Assembly (NCBI GenBank): GCA_021521415.1
Contig: JAIQDT010005440.1
Coordinates: 124,001 to 188,000 of the forward strand
Reading direction: 5' to 3'
Length of the DNA: 64,000 nucleotides
Source: Bidens hawaiensis
Taxonomy: Eukaryota > Streptophyta > Magnoliopsida > Asterales > Asteraceae
The position numbers were made by a program, and so were the translations under genes. Within the stretch, counting starts at the first letter, position 1; every line of letters begins with the position of its first letter. A model generated the notes under the pieces. The model was not told the DNA's origin. It ran no database searches and worked only from the letters and a program-made list of their open reading frames with translations. Below are positions 24,592-36,681 of the stretch, piece after piece.

Positions 24592-25064
24592 GTCATAATG
24601 CCTTTTTAAACCTCTACGTTCGCCTTTAGTGACACCAATGTCACCCACAAATTGGGACTGCATGTGTTGCACACCGTAGGGCAGTAAACAAAGCTTATAA
24701 CCATTTTCACCATATTTCTCTATCTTGAACCAGTTGAATAATAATTCCCCACTGTCCCACGTCTTGAGAAGAACCATTGTCCGTTTATGGTTTCAAGCCT
24801 CAAAACTGCAGTCTGGCCACATTGTTTTACTTGGGAACTTAATGTTAAGATCTGTGGATTCATGAAAGATGCCATGAGCCATTGGTTGAATTGTCTGGTA
24901 TGAAACTCAACGGTAGCTGCTGCAGCCTCTACTGCGCATGACAGGCAAGATGTAGTAGCGTTTGCCTGATCTGTGGAATTCTCGGTTGATATGAAGGATA
25001 AATGGAGTTTGGGTGGAGGATATTGAGAGCATGGAGAATATAATGAAAACACAGAAGGATATCA
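24592..25064 (-). pseudogene. Kunitz trypsin inhibitor pseudogene a, copy 2
   Basis: Same lesions as the copy at 540-1012: no start, a disrupted N-terminal half, and a frameshift between NGQWFFSRRGTVGN and NWFKIEKYGENGYK. It converges tail-to-tail with the ALY gene, about 220 bp from the ALY stop. Confidence 0.8.
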
Positions 25065-25342
25065 AGTGTTATTGCTGTATGTTGCTGGGCGATTAAAAGT
25101 GTAACCGAATGTCTAGCTTGTATTTATAGGAGACGGGAAGAAGATTATAGTCTTAGAGATGATGTGTTTATATACTATACACATGTATGCGAGAAGCATA
25201 CATCAGTAGAGATGTCAAGCACAAGGCACAAATAGATGCTATCGTATATTGTTGTGTTTTATTGGTAATTTTATAACGTTTACAACATGACATACGACAA
25301 GCTGTTATTATTACAAGTAACCATTCTTGATGAGGAATTAAG

Positions 25343-25943
25343 TCACGATGCCTTCTTCAACATGACCACTAGAGGCTCGTTACTCAAAATCAGAGTTCTT
25401 TGCCAGTCATTAGCCACAGCAATATCACCACAAGCGGGGCTGCAGGTGTTGCACACCGTAGGACAATACACAAGCTTGTAACCCTTGCCGGGACCATACT
25501 TCTCTAATAATGAACCAATTGCTTAAGGTATCCCTACCTGGATTCCCTACCTTACCATAGCTCGAGATAAACTCTTGTTGGTTCATAACCTCACGCCTCC
25601 AAACCGAAGGCTTGCCACAAATGGTGACGTTACCTGAGAACATAATGTTAAGATCAATGGATTCACAAATGATGGCGTCTTTGCTAGTGTTGGCTGGTAT
25701 GAAAGTTAATGGTAACCCGTCGTACTCAATGCGTTCTTGGGCCACCGCAAGCTTGCATTTCAGGTTTACTGATGTGGGTCTTAGGTCTATGCCGCCTCCC
25801 ATGCCACGTGTGATGGGCAAGATGTAGCAGCTCGTGTCGCGTCTGAGGGAATTTCCGTCCATGTCAAGGACAGGAGATGAAACTTGGGCTGAGGAAAGTG
25901 AGAACATGCACAAGAAGATGAAAACACAAAAATATATCTTCAT
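25343..25943 (-). pseudogene. Kunitz trypsin inhibitor pseudogene b, copy 2
   Basis: It has a signal peptide, the VLDMDGNSLRR signature and an open frame through TICGKPSVWRREV and SYGKVGNPGRDTLSNWF. A one-base insertion near 25503-25509 then shifts the frame, so the last third reads as an unrelated sequence ending at 25425. It lacks the nonsense codon of copy 1. A truncated secreted protein of 172 residues could be made but would lack the conserved C-terminal strands and cysteines. Confidence 0.85.
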
Positions 25944-28246
25944 TTTTAATATGGAAAATTAGTGTGGTGTTGGCCATTTTTAAGTGTTGCCAATGAGACG
26001 AGACGTAGAGAAGATTATCAATGACGTAGTGTTATGCGGTGGTATTTATCAACTTCATACACATGTATGTCAAAAGTATACGCCAATGGTAGATGTGAAG
26101 CACAAGCCAAAGATAACTTAGCAACTAGAAAGAGTTTATAGTCATACATTCCGAAAATAGAATCATGAATGATGTACGAGACATATCTATACCATAATTT
26201 TTATTTTTTTAGAGTGATGATTTTTTTGTATTTAGGCTACCGCACTCTCTAAATTTGGAGAGTCCCGATCCCACTCTGACCAGACTATGTTGTATTAACC
26301 GGGCCAAACAAAATAATAAAAATGTAATTTAAAAATAATTGATGGAGTAAACTGCGGTTTTTGTCCATGTGGTTGTCTAAATCTGCGGTTTTAGTCCAAT
26401 AGTTTCAAATTTACGATTTTAGTCTGTGACAATCCACAATTTGGAACAATCCTTAAACTTGATTAGATTACGTTAATTGCAATAGGTAAGACGCAGGTCT
26501 ACTTAATCAACAATAGATCTAGCAAGATAGATCATGCACATCATATGCACTAGGTAATTATCGGAATTACAGAGTTACACAAGGAATAGCTTGACAAACG
26601 AGAACATTGGTGATAAGACAGTCGGAATTTCAGAATGCGATATACATACATACATACATACATGCACGCATGCAAACATACATATTGCATAAGATTATTT
26701 TTATATAATCTTTTGGCGCTAATACACATAGACGTATTTTTCTAGCAGTTTGAGATTACGAACACACCCGAAAGTATATATTTATAAATATACACATGGC
26801 ATGTATTTAATACTATTTGTATATGATTTTATTAAGTCTAAAGGTGTAGATTTTAAATATACACATGGCACGGATTTAGAACATATGGATCGAATCCAAG
26901 CTGAGTTTTTATTAAATTTTTATCTATAAAACCTCTTATTTATTAAAGTTCAAGACGCAATCCAACCACTTAATCTCAAAATTGGGTCCCCATAATCCTA
27001 CAAAACTAATTGCTATATACATCTAATTAATGACATATTTAAATTTCTAATATCTCATTATATTATAATGAGTTTCTTACGAAGTAGACAATATGGGCAA
27101 CAAACGGATTAATTTACTCACCATATTCAATATTTGTCCTCCTTTCCACACAAAAGCCGGTGGCTTTCCCCTTTCCACCCATTGTAGCAGCATGTTTACC
27201 CAAGTGTTATTTTTTGTGTGTAGTATTATTATATTAGTTCTTACCAAACTTGTAAGACTTGGTCAACACATTTCTTGCCTTTTACTTTCTGTCAAATCGA
27301 TAGTAGCAATAAGAAGAAAAGCCAGACAAAAGGACCTACATGTTATTCATATGAGCAAGTAATGTGCATTCTTGATTTATATTATCCAAAGACCATACTC
27401 ATGTTCTTTCTTTGCAAGTCTCAGGGATATAACCTACTCATTTTTGTCTTCTTCTTCCCTTCCATTTGGTTGTGGTGCAAACCGACTAGCCAGAGACCAA
27501 GTCTAATATTCCAAAAGCTTAGTCAAGTTTCTAGTTAAATTAAAATTCTAGTTTCTTTTTAAACCCCTTACAACCCTCCCATAAATAGACTCCATATCAC
27601 ACTCTTTCTTGTTTTTGCATGTAGCCTCTCTCAACAAACACTCTCCATAGCACTTTCTATTCTGTACTTTGTTTTAATCTTTCTCTTCTCTCAATCGGTT
27701 ATAATCTTACCGAAACCCAAGACTCATCCAAGCCGGAAAACCATTAACCATCAAGCTCTAAAGACTCATCTTTGCTCGCTTTACGTGCGTGCTCTTTCTT
27801 TAAATTTATAAATTCTTTTTGACGCTTAAAGGTTGTTATGTATAAATCATTCATCCAAGTAGTATTAGTTGACTAAAAATTTATAACTATTGGAGACTAA
27901 CAAATAACTTGGTTGTTCTTAAAATACTCATTTGGTAATATTTATGGTCCTTACAAATTTTCTACAATGATTTCATAATAAAATTTTAAATCTTTTACTT
28001 GGTAGATTCGTTTAAATAGACAAGTTTGAGTTAGTGTTAACATCCGCGTTTGAAAACTATTGAATAAAATAATATAAGATTTTATTTAATTAAATGTCGT
28101 GTGTCGTTATTTAATTAAATTAAATAATAAATAGTGTGAAAGGATAAGCATAGGATTGTTCATGGACTTACGGGTGATTATGGGCCTAAAGCCTATGGGC
28201 CTAAGAGTATTTAAGTCCTAAACATTCCTAAAACCCTAGTTATTCC

Positions 28247-28290
<44 letters not shown>

Positions 28291-28823
28291 GATACACACG
28301 TATACCACCAGTGCACACACACAAACATTCCTTCCTTTCATCTCATTCAAGATAAAAAATTAGCAAGTTGTATTCTATTCACCTAAGAAGAAGAGATCAC
28401 CTAGGAATTTCAAGATATTCAGGATCCAATCTAGACTAAATCTATAAGGTATGTATTTGTTAAAAGTTAATCCTTTCATTCATCTTCATCTTGTTCTCGT
28501 TTCTTATGAAGTAGTAATGAACAAATGAATATTGGAAGTTAGATAACGAAACGAACTAGTCCACCCGATTCGAGTAAGTTTTGTTTGAACCGTGAAAATG
28601 GGTTGGAGTTCGGTTCAAATGATTTTGATTCGGTTCAAGTGAACACGGGGTTCGAACCTAAACCGGTTCGCGAGGGTTATAAAACCCGATTCCCTATTTT
28701 GTCCGAATGAGATTATAGGACCCAAATAGACTTTACTCAGGCCAAGCGGTTGAGTTGGATCCCGACTCAATGGGTTTAATTTGAACTAAGTAGTTGTAGC
28801 ATCCAACCCCACTCTAACCAAGT

Positions 28824-28825
<2 letters not shown>

Positions 28826-28875
<50 letters not shown>
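28826..28875. repeat. Expanded (TA)n microsatellite
   Basis: About 25 TA units; the equivalent site in copy 1 (4750-4766) has about 8-9 units. It borders the MITE at 28876. Confidence 0.9.
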
Positions 28876-28878
<3 letters not shown>

Positions 28879-29206
28879 CTAAGTATAAAATGAAAACCCA
28901 CTTGAGTTGTGAAAACTCTAGAAACCCATTCTCAACCACATGTTTTTAATTAATGTTTAAATCTTGTGGTCCACAATTAAGTGAATAAAAAATGTAAATA
29001 TAAATATAACTTTTTGTCTTTCCTGAAAACATATATAAAAATTAGTAAAAAATGTTAAAAAATAGCAAAACATTTTTTTTGATGTTTCGATATTTTGTAT
29101 TAAATGTTACAACATATATTACATGTAACAAAAATAAAAAAATGATGTTACATAGGGTTTTCGCGGATTTTCACAACTCAAATGGGTTTTCATTTTAACC
29201 TTACCA
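28876..29206. mobile_element. MITE in (TA)n, copy 2
   Basis: Same element as 4767-5097, with TA repeats on both sides. Confidence 0.75.
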
Positions 29207-30120
29207 TATATATATATATATATATATGTAGACTCGACTCATAATTCGAGTCGACCGGACATAAGGTGGTTCGATTCAAGTTCCAGCCGAGTGGGGGTAG
29301 GACTCGATCTAAAATATGAGTCGCAAAGGAGAACCCGACTCGATTGAGGATTCTACTGGGTTGAAAGACTCGGCTCACGTTTGAGTCGAATGTGGCCAAG
29401 GAACCGAATCGACCAGTCGGATCGAGTGGAATATGCGATCGACTCGATAGGGTCATGGAGCTCGACCTAAATAATGGACTCGATTGGAATGATGTACTCG
29501 ACTCAATGGGTTGACTTGAGTGGGCTTTGAGTTGGTTCAAGCAATCTGTTCGAGTCGACTAGGGGATACCTGACTCGACTCCAACAAGTTGAATGGGAAG
29601 AAGGGTGCATCGGCTCGATCCAAATTCAACCAAATAAAGCACGCAGACTCAACCCAAACCTGATTCAAATGAAAACATAAACCGAACCCGAGACCCTACT
29701 TGTTAAGAAATCATTAACTATAAAGATCGGTTCCTTAAATAATAAAGTTAGGTCTCGTTAAACTAATAAAGATTGGTTTTCTAACTTATGCGTTCGGTTT
29801 CATTAACCGATGAAGTTCGGAATTCGTTAAAAGTATAAGTCGAATCGTTCACTTAGAAATATAAGATATTTAAAATAGAAAGTTAATACTTGTACTTTAT
29901 TAAACAGTTAGCCGAGTTCAATTGAAGAAGGGTATTACTATTAACTCTGAGCGGAACCGACAATAGGTGAGTTTCCAGCCTCTTTCTATGTGACTTTTTT
30001 TAAAATACTAGTGACTTGGTTCTTCCGCTACAACTCGGTTCTGCCTAGATGTTTGGAATCACTTTCAGGTTAAATTTGACTTCTTCAAAATATGTTTTGA
30101 GGTAGAAGGTTCTGCATCGT

Positions 30121-31933
30121 TGTAACACCCCGGTTTAAGCGGAAATGTCTGAGTATGACGTACAGATTGCTCAAAACAAATGTGACACTATTAAGTGACA
30201 ATATTATCATTAATTAATTTAAAACATCACATACACAAGTTTGAAAGTAAGAAAATACAAGGAAATAAAAACAGCTAGCAACTTGCATCTTGATCCGTTA
30301 TTTTGATAACCTAAGTACTAATTTTCTTCCTTTTCTTCAACCTCTAATGGTTTTACCTATAGCATGTATAAAAATAAAGTCAACTAACAAGTAGTTGGTG
30401 AGAATCACACAAGTTTTGATATGTACGTAATAGAAAATCATACAATTCCATGAACATGTGTAAATCGCGCAAGTAAGGTCCTTTCCAGTTAGTAACAACC
30501 AACGTACTCAGATAAATCGCATGCAAGGTCATTGTTGTGCTTAAAGTAGTTTAATAATTATTAACTAAATTAACTAAAGATAAACACTAAGTAATACTCT
30601 AGACTCTCTAAAACTCGACTAAACTACTAACCGGCAAGTGAACCGGTCGACTCTAGTAAAGCTAAGTAAGTCCGGATATCGAACCCACGAGACTCTCTAA
30701 ATTATGTTTATTAGCTAATTAGACTCGACTACAAAACACGACTTATTAATTATATTTGTTTTGGGGGTTTTTATTTAAAATACTAATTTAATACTATAAT
30801 TAAAAACTAATTAAGAAAACAAGTAATTTAAACAAAAGCAAGAATTTGTTATTTAAAATAATATGATGATGAGAAAACTACCTAGGTTAGAATCCTCTAA
30901 ATTTCAGTTATGACTTAACCCGGGAAAATATTTAGTTATGGACTGGGATTGTAAAATAGACACTTAAAAGAAAACCCGAACAGGATCCCTGACCCTTCTC
31001 AAGAAGACACCTATGGGTTTCTAATAAATTTTAACGCATACCAGTATTAAAAATCAAGTTCCCTTACGGTCACCTAATTAATTATGATTTAGTTCCTTTA
31101 TACGAAATCCTACCTTACAACGCGGAAATCAAAGGCAATTTAAAATATTTAATTGACTCAATAGACAATAATAAATAATCAACCCTAGACGGACTCCTTA
31201 CGAAGAACTAAATCTAGCAAGATTAAATAATAAAGATCTATCAATAACCTGGCACTTTACAGATTTTAGGTTAGCAGCACACTTAGGTTTATTTGACAAT
31301 ATTATTCTATGATCTTGTCATGACATCAATCATAAAATAATCAAGAACACTTAATTGATCTAATAGCAACCTATCATATGACAAACAATAATCAAGGAAA
31401 GCTATGGAATAAAACTCATCAAACAATCCTAAGCATCCATATGCATCAATTTAATATAAATAAATCTTTTACTAAAACATAAAAACCATAACGATAAATA
31501 ATCCCAAGTCAAATCAAAACATCAAAGTAGGTTCATCATAACCTAGGTGGTCTAAGGGTTTAGCCAACAACCATACTCAAGAACAAAAGATAATAAATAG
31601 GTTCAAATAATAAATTTATGACGAAAATATTAAATTCAAACCGAATAATAAAGACGTTTGGATGAGTAGGTGTTGAACCCGGATGTTATTTGGTTGAACC
31701 AAGGCTTGCTCCTTCTCTTTTCTTCTTTCTTTGCGTGAGCCTCTCTGATAGCCGTAGGGTCTGCTGCCCCTTCTCGTCTCTAATGATTGCCTTCTTCAAA
31801 AATATTTTCTTTTTACTTCCTGTCCACCGCCTCTCTATTCTTTACCATCACGTTTTCTTTTTTGAGGTGGGCTCCATATACTTTTTCATCTAACACAAAT
31901 ATGGGCTCGTTAATTTGGAAATTACTAGTAACA
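30121..31933 (-). mobile_element. LTR-like segment (longer copy), right end uncertain
   Basis: It begins TGTAACACCCCGG like 6023 and continues past the duplication boundary. A possible end is attactagtaaca at about 31933, and a promoter-like segment on the minus strand precedes it. No matching 5 bp TSD was found (atcgt versus aatta), so the right border is tentative. Confidence 0.35.
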
Positions 31934-32146
31934 AATTATAAATTATGATTAGCCAAAAAAAAAAAAAAATCAAATAAGGGATCCATGTTGTTGATGATGA
32001 TGTCACTGGCCACATATCTCACGTTTTCTTACTTTGTAATATGATTTGTGAAATAAAGTCAATTAATAATCTTAGTTATTTATTTTGTACATATATTTAA
32101 AAGGTAGATACCAATAATATATAATATATAATCTCCGCTTAAATAT

Positions 32147-34621
32147 TGTAAGGCCCCGAACCCGGTGGCCCTACTTTCGTGTCGGATTTACTCATAAACA
32201 CAGTTCTTCAAATCAGAGTTTATTAAAACTTTTCGCGGAATATAAAACATCAATCATTTGTTACAAAAAATTAAATCTTTTCTTTGATACCATAACACAA
32301 AACTTTATTTTTAAAACTTTTTTACTTCTTTCTTCAGATGCCAGCCGTTCAATCCATGCCGTGTGTCATCCTCATGCTAGCTCTGTAATCAGCTCACCTG
32401 CGTGCATACTAAAAGTCAGCTACGCTGAGTGAGTTCTAGTTAATCGAATGCCATACAATACATACACATACATACATATCTGTAGATACATATCCATACT
32501 TCACTAGTTGCCCTTCTGTTCTACCTACATACTTGCTACCATACATACAATTTATTCCCATATATTTCTTCCCGTATCCGAAGACACATATTACTATCTT
32601 AACCTCGTATAAATATCCATAGGAGGATCGTCACGTAATATCTATTAAAAGAACCATTACCATTACCATACTATATATAATTTCCATAGGAGGAACACTC
32701 TGTATACTTTCCATAGAAGGAACACTTTACTATCCATAGAAGGAACACTATACTTTCCATAAAAGGAACACTATACTTTCCATAAAAGGAACACTATACT
32801 ATCCATAAAAGGAACACCATACTTTCCATAAAAGGAACACTATACTTTCCATAAAAGGAACACTATCTATACGTTATTATTTAATATCCATGTAAGGAGC
32901 TAATCACTTCCCTTGACGATACGTGCAATATCCGAAGATCGTTCACGTACCGACAAGCTTTCATTCATAATGTTCATACATCATCCTTACATTACATGCA
33001 ATATTAATATCTTTATTTATATCCTGACAGTACGTGCAATATCCGAAGATCATTCACGTACCGTCAGACAATCAATCGTATCTATCACATATGTCATACA
33101 CGGCATACACCTCTTTTCTCGGATATTGGTATGGTTCGGTTCCCTAGTTCCCAAATATTAGTAGGGTTCGATTCTCTCTTCGTTACCATACAACCATACA
33201 TCATACCTCGAGTTTTAGTAGGGCTCGGTACCCTTTTCGTAACCATACAACCATACATTATCATTTCTTTCTTCTATTATCTCCATCATGTTCATACACA
33301 TAAACATACCTAACATACTTACCTTATACATAGCGTTACAACCTGACAGTACGTGCAATATCCGATGATCGTCCACGTACCATCAAGCAATCATTCATAC
33401 ATTTCATATTATCCACATAAGGCATACACTTATCTCTTAGGATAAGTGTATTAACTATCACATTGAGTATGCACACAGCCCCGAAAACATAACAAGGAAT
33501 GGGGCTAGAAACTCACCTGAACACGGTTACGTTCACCGTTAATCGTAATCCCTTTCTTCAGTTGTGCACGGCTGACTGTATAACAAGTATACGTATCAAT
33601 TAACTATCACTTCTCATAATGTATTTCTATCTTTATATGACCCACAACGTACGGGGGTCCGGGGGCAGCGCCCCTGGCAGCGGGGTCTAGGGGCGGCAGC
33701 CCCTAGCAGGGTCCAAGGGGCAGAGCCCCTGGCTGGGGTCGAGCTGCCAGGTCAGCTTGGAAAAATTTTATTTCCATTAACTGTCTTAACACATTTTTCA
33801 TTAGATTTTTAATTTATTTTCTAAACGAACTTGACTTTAGGCGAAGTTAACCCTCGGGCGAACTTAGCTCTAGGCGAAGTTAACCTTAGGCGAACTTAGC
33901 TTTACAGCGAAGTTGCCATCAGGCGAACTTGGCCTCAGGCGAAGTTACCAGTTAGGCGAACTTAACTTTACAGCGAAGTTGCCATCAGGCGAACTTAGCT
34001 TGCAGGCGAAGTTCATCAGGCGAACTTAGCTTGCAGGCGAAGTTCATCGCGTTGAAGGCGAAGTTGCCCAGATGCAGGCGAAGTTGCCCAGACAGCCGCT
34101 GTTCGGTTTCTTTTCAGCATTTTGAGCGATTTTAACACCCTTGCTATGGTTCAATATCACCCACTACGCTTCCCGACCATTTTTGGTCGCTTATACACTA
34201 AAAAGCTTGGATCTTTAAACCTCAAAGATCAAGAATCATACCTTTTTGAGCTTGTTTGGATCTCGTTTAACTTGCTAGCACACTAATCGCCCTCTCTCGG
34301 ACCTGCCCGATTCTTCCCTTGGCTCGGCCGGCGAAGTTGTGGCGTGTGTGTGTGGGTGTGTGTGTGTTTGGATAATGATAGAAATGAAGATATTTTGGGG
34401 TGTTAGGGTATTTATATCCCTGAAATCCCATGGACCTAAGGCCCATTCTCATTTAACCCATCTCTATTATTCCAAGTCCATAACCCACATCCATTACCCG
34501 ACGCTAGCCCGACCCATACCAACTCCTATTCTTTTATTTATTTCCTGATAACCCGAGTAAACTTTCCCTCTATTATTAGGTAATATAATTGATATTATTT
34601 TGGAAATTTCGGGATGTTACA
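32147..34621 (-). repeat. 3' LTR of the TR-GAG element
   Basis: Contains eight tandem units of about 23 bp (ctttccataaaaggaacact; 32685-32870), three copies of a palindrome-like unit beginning TACGTGCAATATCCG and ending CACGTACC (32930-32951, 33031-33063, 33350-33382), and a GGCGAA(C/G)TT array (33838-34090). A minus-strand TATA box (GATATAAATACC) lies near 34398-34412, about 215 bp from the LTR 5' end. U3 is therefore short and most of the LTR would be transcribed leader. Confidence 0.85.
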
Positions 34622-35087
34622 AGTCTTCCCTCCTTAAAGAGGTTTCGTCCCCGAAACCTAACTTATTCCCTATAAAAGGAAAACTTCTTATATTTACACG
34701 CTTTATTGAATCGCCTTCGTTTTCTGAGTTATCCTTCTTACTTCCGACTTTGCAGTCATTGAATGGTGGTCATGTGTATTAGCTATTTAAGGTAGCTTTA
34801 CCATGAGGCCCTCAATGTACCAAGTCTCGTTTCGATCTTCAAGAGGCTTTGTCCTAAATCATATTAATGCTACAGCCTAAGTCGACACTTTATCACAACA
34901 CAACAATTTATCATGACTAACATGCATTCAGACAATTCGTACAATAATTAATAAACACCAGTCTAAACTTCAACATAAAACAACCCGCATCGAGTCATCA
35001 ATAAGTTACACATAGTTTTAATACTTATGGCTAGCATCTGGCCTTCTTGAATGGCTTCTCTAAGCGTACGGAGGAATCTGTTAAACC

Positions 35088-36317
35088 TCAAGCACTCTTC
35101 TCTCCTTCATGTCCTCCCTTTGGCTTCTTGCAATCCCTTGCTAGGTGCCCACGTCTTCCACAGTTGTGACACCTATGGTAATCATTACATTCCCAAGAGG
35201 AATGTCCTGCTCTTCCACACCTGTAGCAAACACCTAATCCCATTCTGCACTCTCCGGGGTGTCTCTTCCCACATTTTTCACAAGCAGTGAACCCCTTCTG
35301 CCTCGCCTTCTTCTTGCGTGGATCCACCTCATTGGTTTCCTCTGGTTCTGGGGTCGGGTTCTTTCTCTTCGGTTCCATCTTCTCCTCTTTACAGATGGCA
35401 AGGTCCTCATAAATCATCTCGGCCAATTCCACGGCCGAGTCAAATGTTACGGGCTTACTAGACTTAACCAAAGTGCGAACATTCCGTGGAAGTCCCCTTA
35501 CGTAACACTTGATCCTTTTAGCTTCGGTGTTCACCATGTCAGGTACCAACCTAGACATGCGGTTGAATTCAGTAGTATACTCTCGTTGTGTCATCTCTTC
35601 CGCTTTCAAGTTCAGAAACTTCATCTCCACTCTTTCAACTTCTGTATCAGCGCATAACCTCTTCATCACCATGTCCTTTAGGTCATTCCATCTCATCGCC
35701 TTGATCTCTTCACGGGTCTTCCTCTGCTCCACACTCTCCCACCAATACATAGCCTCATCATCAAATGATTGGGTGGCATAACCGACAGCTTGGTCAGGAC
35801 GGCACTCGCTAATGCGGATAACCTTATCCATGGCGGTTATCCACTGAAGAGTAGCGATTGCGTCTCCTAAACCAGTCAACTTAGGCGGGTCACAACCTTT
35901 GAAGGACTTATAGTTGCAACCGCCTCGGCCCCTCTTCCTGTCATCATCTCCCACAGACTTATCCTCACTCGAGGCCCCTCTTTCTCCTTCCCCATCCTTC
36001 CTACCATCACCACCCGCCCCTTCAGCAGTTCGTTCACGGCTTCCAGCAGATCCTTCGGGATTCAGGTTCTTCACCGCAGCAACTACAGCTTGAACAATGG
36101 CTGCTTGAACTGCAGGGCTAAGTTGAACTTCTTCGTTGTTGTTCTGGTCTCCTCCAGCGGCGCTTCCTTCATCTTCGGTGTGGGAAGCTTCTTCTACCGA
36201 GGGTTGCCGGACAAGACGAGGCCTGCCACGACGTCCAGTGCGACCCCCAGTTCCCAAAAATTCTCCAGCTCCAGCCATCAGTATTCTAAAAGGGACAACA
36301 CAAACATCATCACTCAA
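35088..36317 (-). CDS. Retrotransposon gag protein
   Basis: An uninterrupted 409-residue frame. The middle (about residues 145-290) matches the plant retrotransposon gag fold, with YWWESVEQRK, MRWNDLKDMVMKRLC and EYTTEFNRMSRLVPD. The C-terminus carries two CCHC zinc knuckles, CYRCGRAGHSSWEC and CHNCGRRGHLARDC, preceded by a third degenerate knuckle CEKCGKRHPGEC. The N-terminal quarter is low-complexity Gly/Glu/Arg. A second ATG (MAGAGEF, 14 codons in) may be the real start. Gag packages element RNA; here it is the only protein of the element. An open frame in a pol-less element suggests recent insertion or selection on gag. Confidence 0.92.
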   Translation of the reverse strand: MSDDVCVVPFRILMAGAGEFLGTGGRTGRRGRPRLVRQPSVEEASHTEDEGSAAGGDQNNNEEVQLSPAVQAAIVQAVVAAVKNLNPEGSAGSRERTAEGAGGDGRKDGEGERGASSEDKSVGDDDRKRGRGGCNYKSFKGCDPPKLTGLGDAIATLQWITAMDKVIRISECRPDQAVGYATQSFDDEAMYWWESVEQRKTREEIKAMRWNDLKDMVMKRLCADTEVERVEMKFLNLKAEEMTQREYTTEFNRMSRLVPDMVNTEAKRIKCYVRGLPRNVRTLVKSSKPVTFDSAVELAEMIYEDLAICKEEKMEPKRKNPTPEPEETNEVDPRKKKARQKGFTACEKCGKRHPGECRMGLGVCYRCGRAGHSSWECNDYHRCHNCGRRGHLARDCKKPKGGHEGEKSA

Positions 36318-36681
36318 GGAACTATTTAGTACAAGGATAGCAAGGCTAACAGGTAATAACAGTGGCCGGCTGTGACTAGCTGATCACGTTGCTTTCCGTG
36401 TCCTATACGCTTCCCTTTATGAGTGTATTTGTGCTGGTTCTACTTAAGCAGTTAGTCAAATCAACAATCAATTACTTCTATCCCTATCGTTCACACATCT
36501 TTCCTTTCTCATTAACATATATCATTTAATCGTACACTTTACCTTTACTGATCTTGCTTGAGCGACACATGGCATTCTTGAACTGGCATCTTCCTTCCTT
36601 TCTTACTTAAATCCCATTCTCTGTTCGAGTCTAAGCATGTAGGATGCTTAAATCTCTTGAACTTATGCTCTGATACCAACT

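Larger units (their letters stand above)
24052..31240. repeat. Segmental duplication, copy 2
   Basis: Counterpart of 1-7143. It starts inside ALY exon 5 as far as the window allows comparison, and ends at 31240 where it continues into its own LTR rather than the element found in copy 1. The two (TA)n tracts and the (CAT)n tract differ in length from copy 1. The last 35 bases show more changes than the rest, so the true junction may lie slightly upstream. Confidence 0.95.

Noticed and set aside
35051..36375. Plus-strand frames opposite gag
   Set aside because: Antisense shadows of the 409-residue gag frame.
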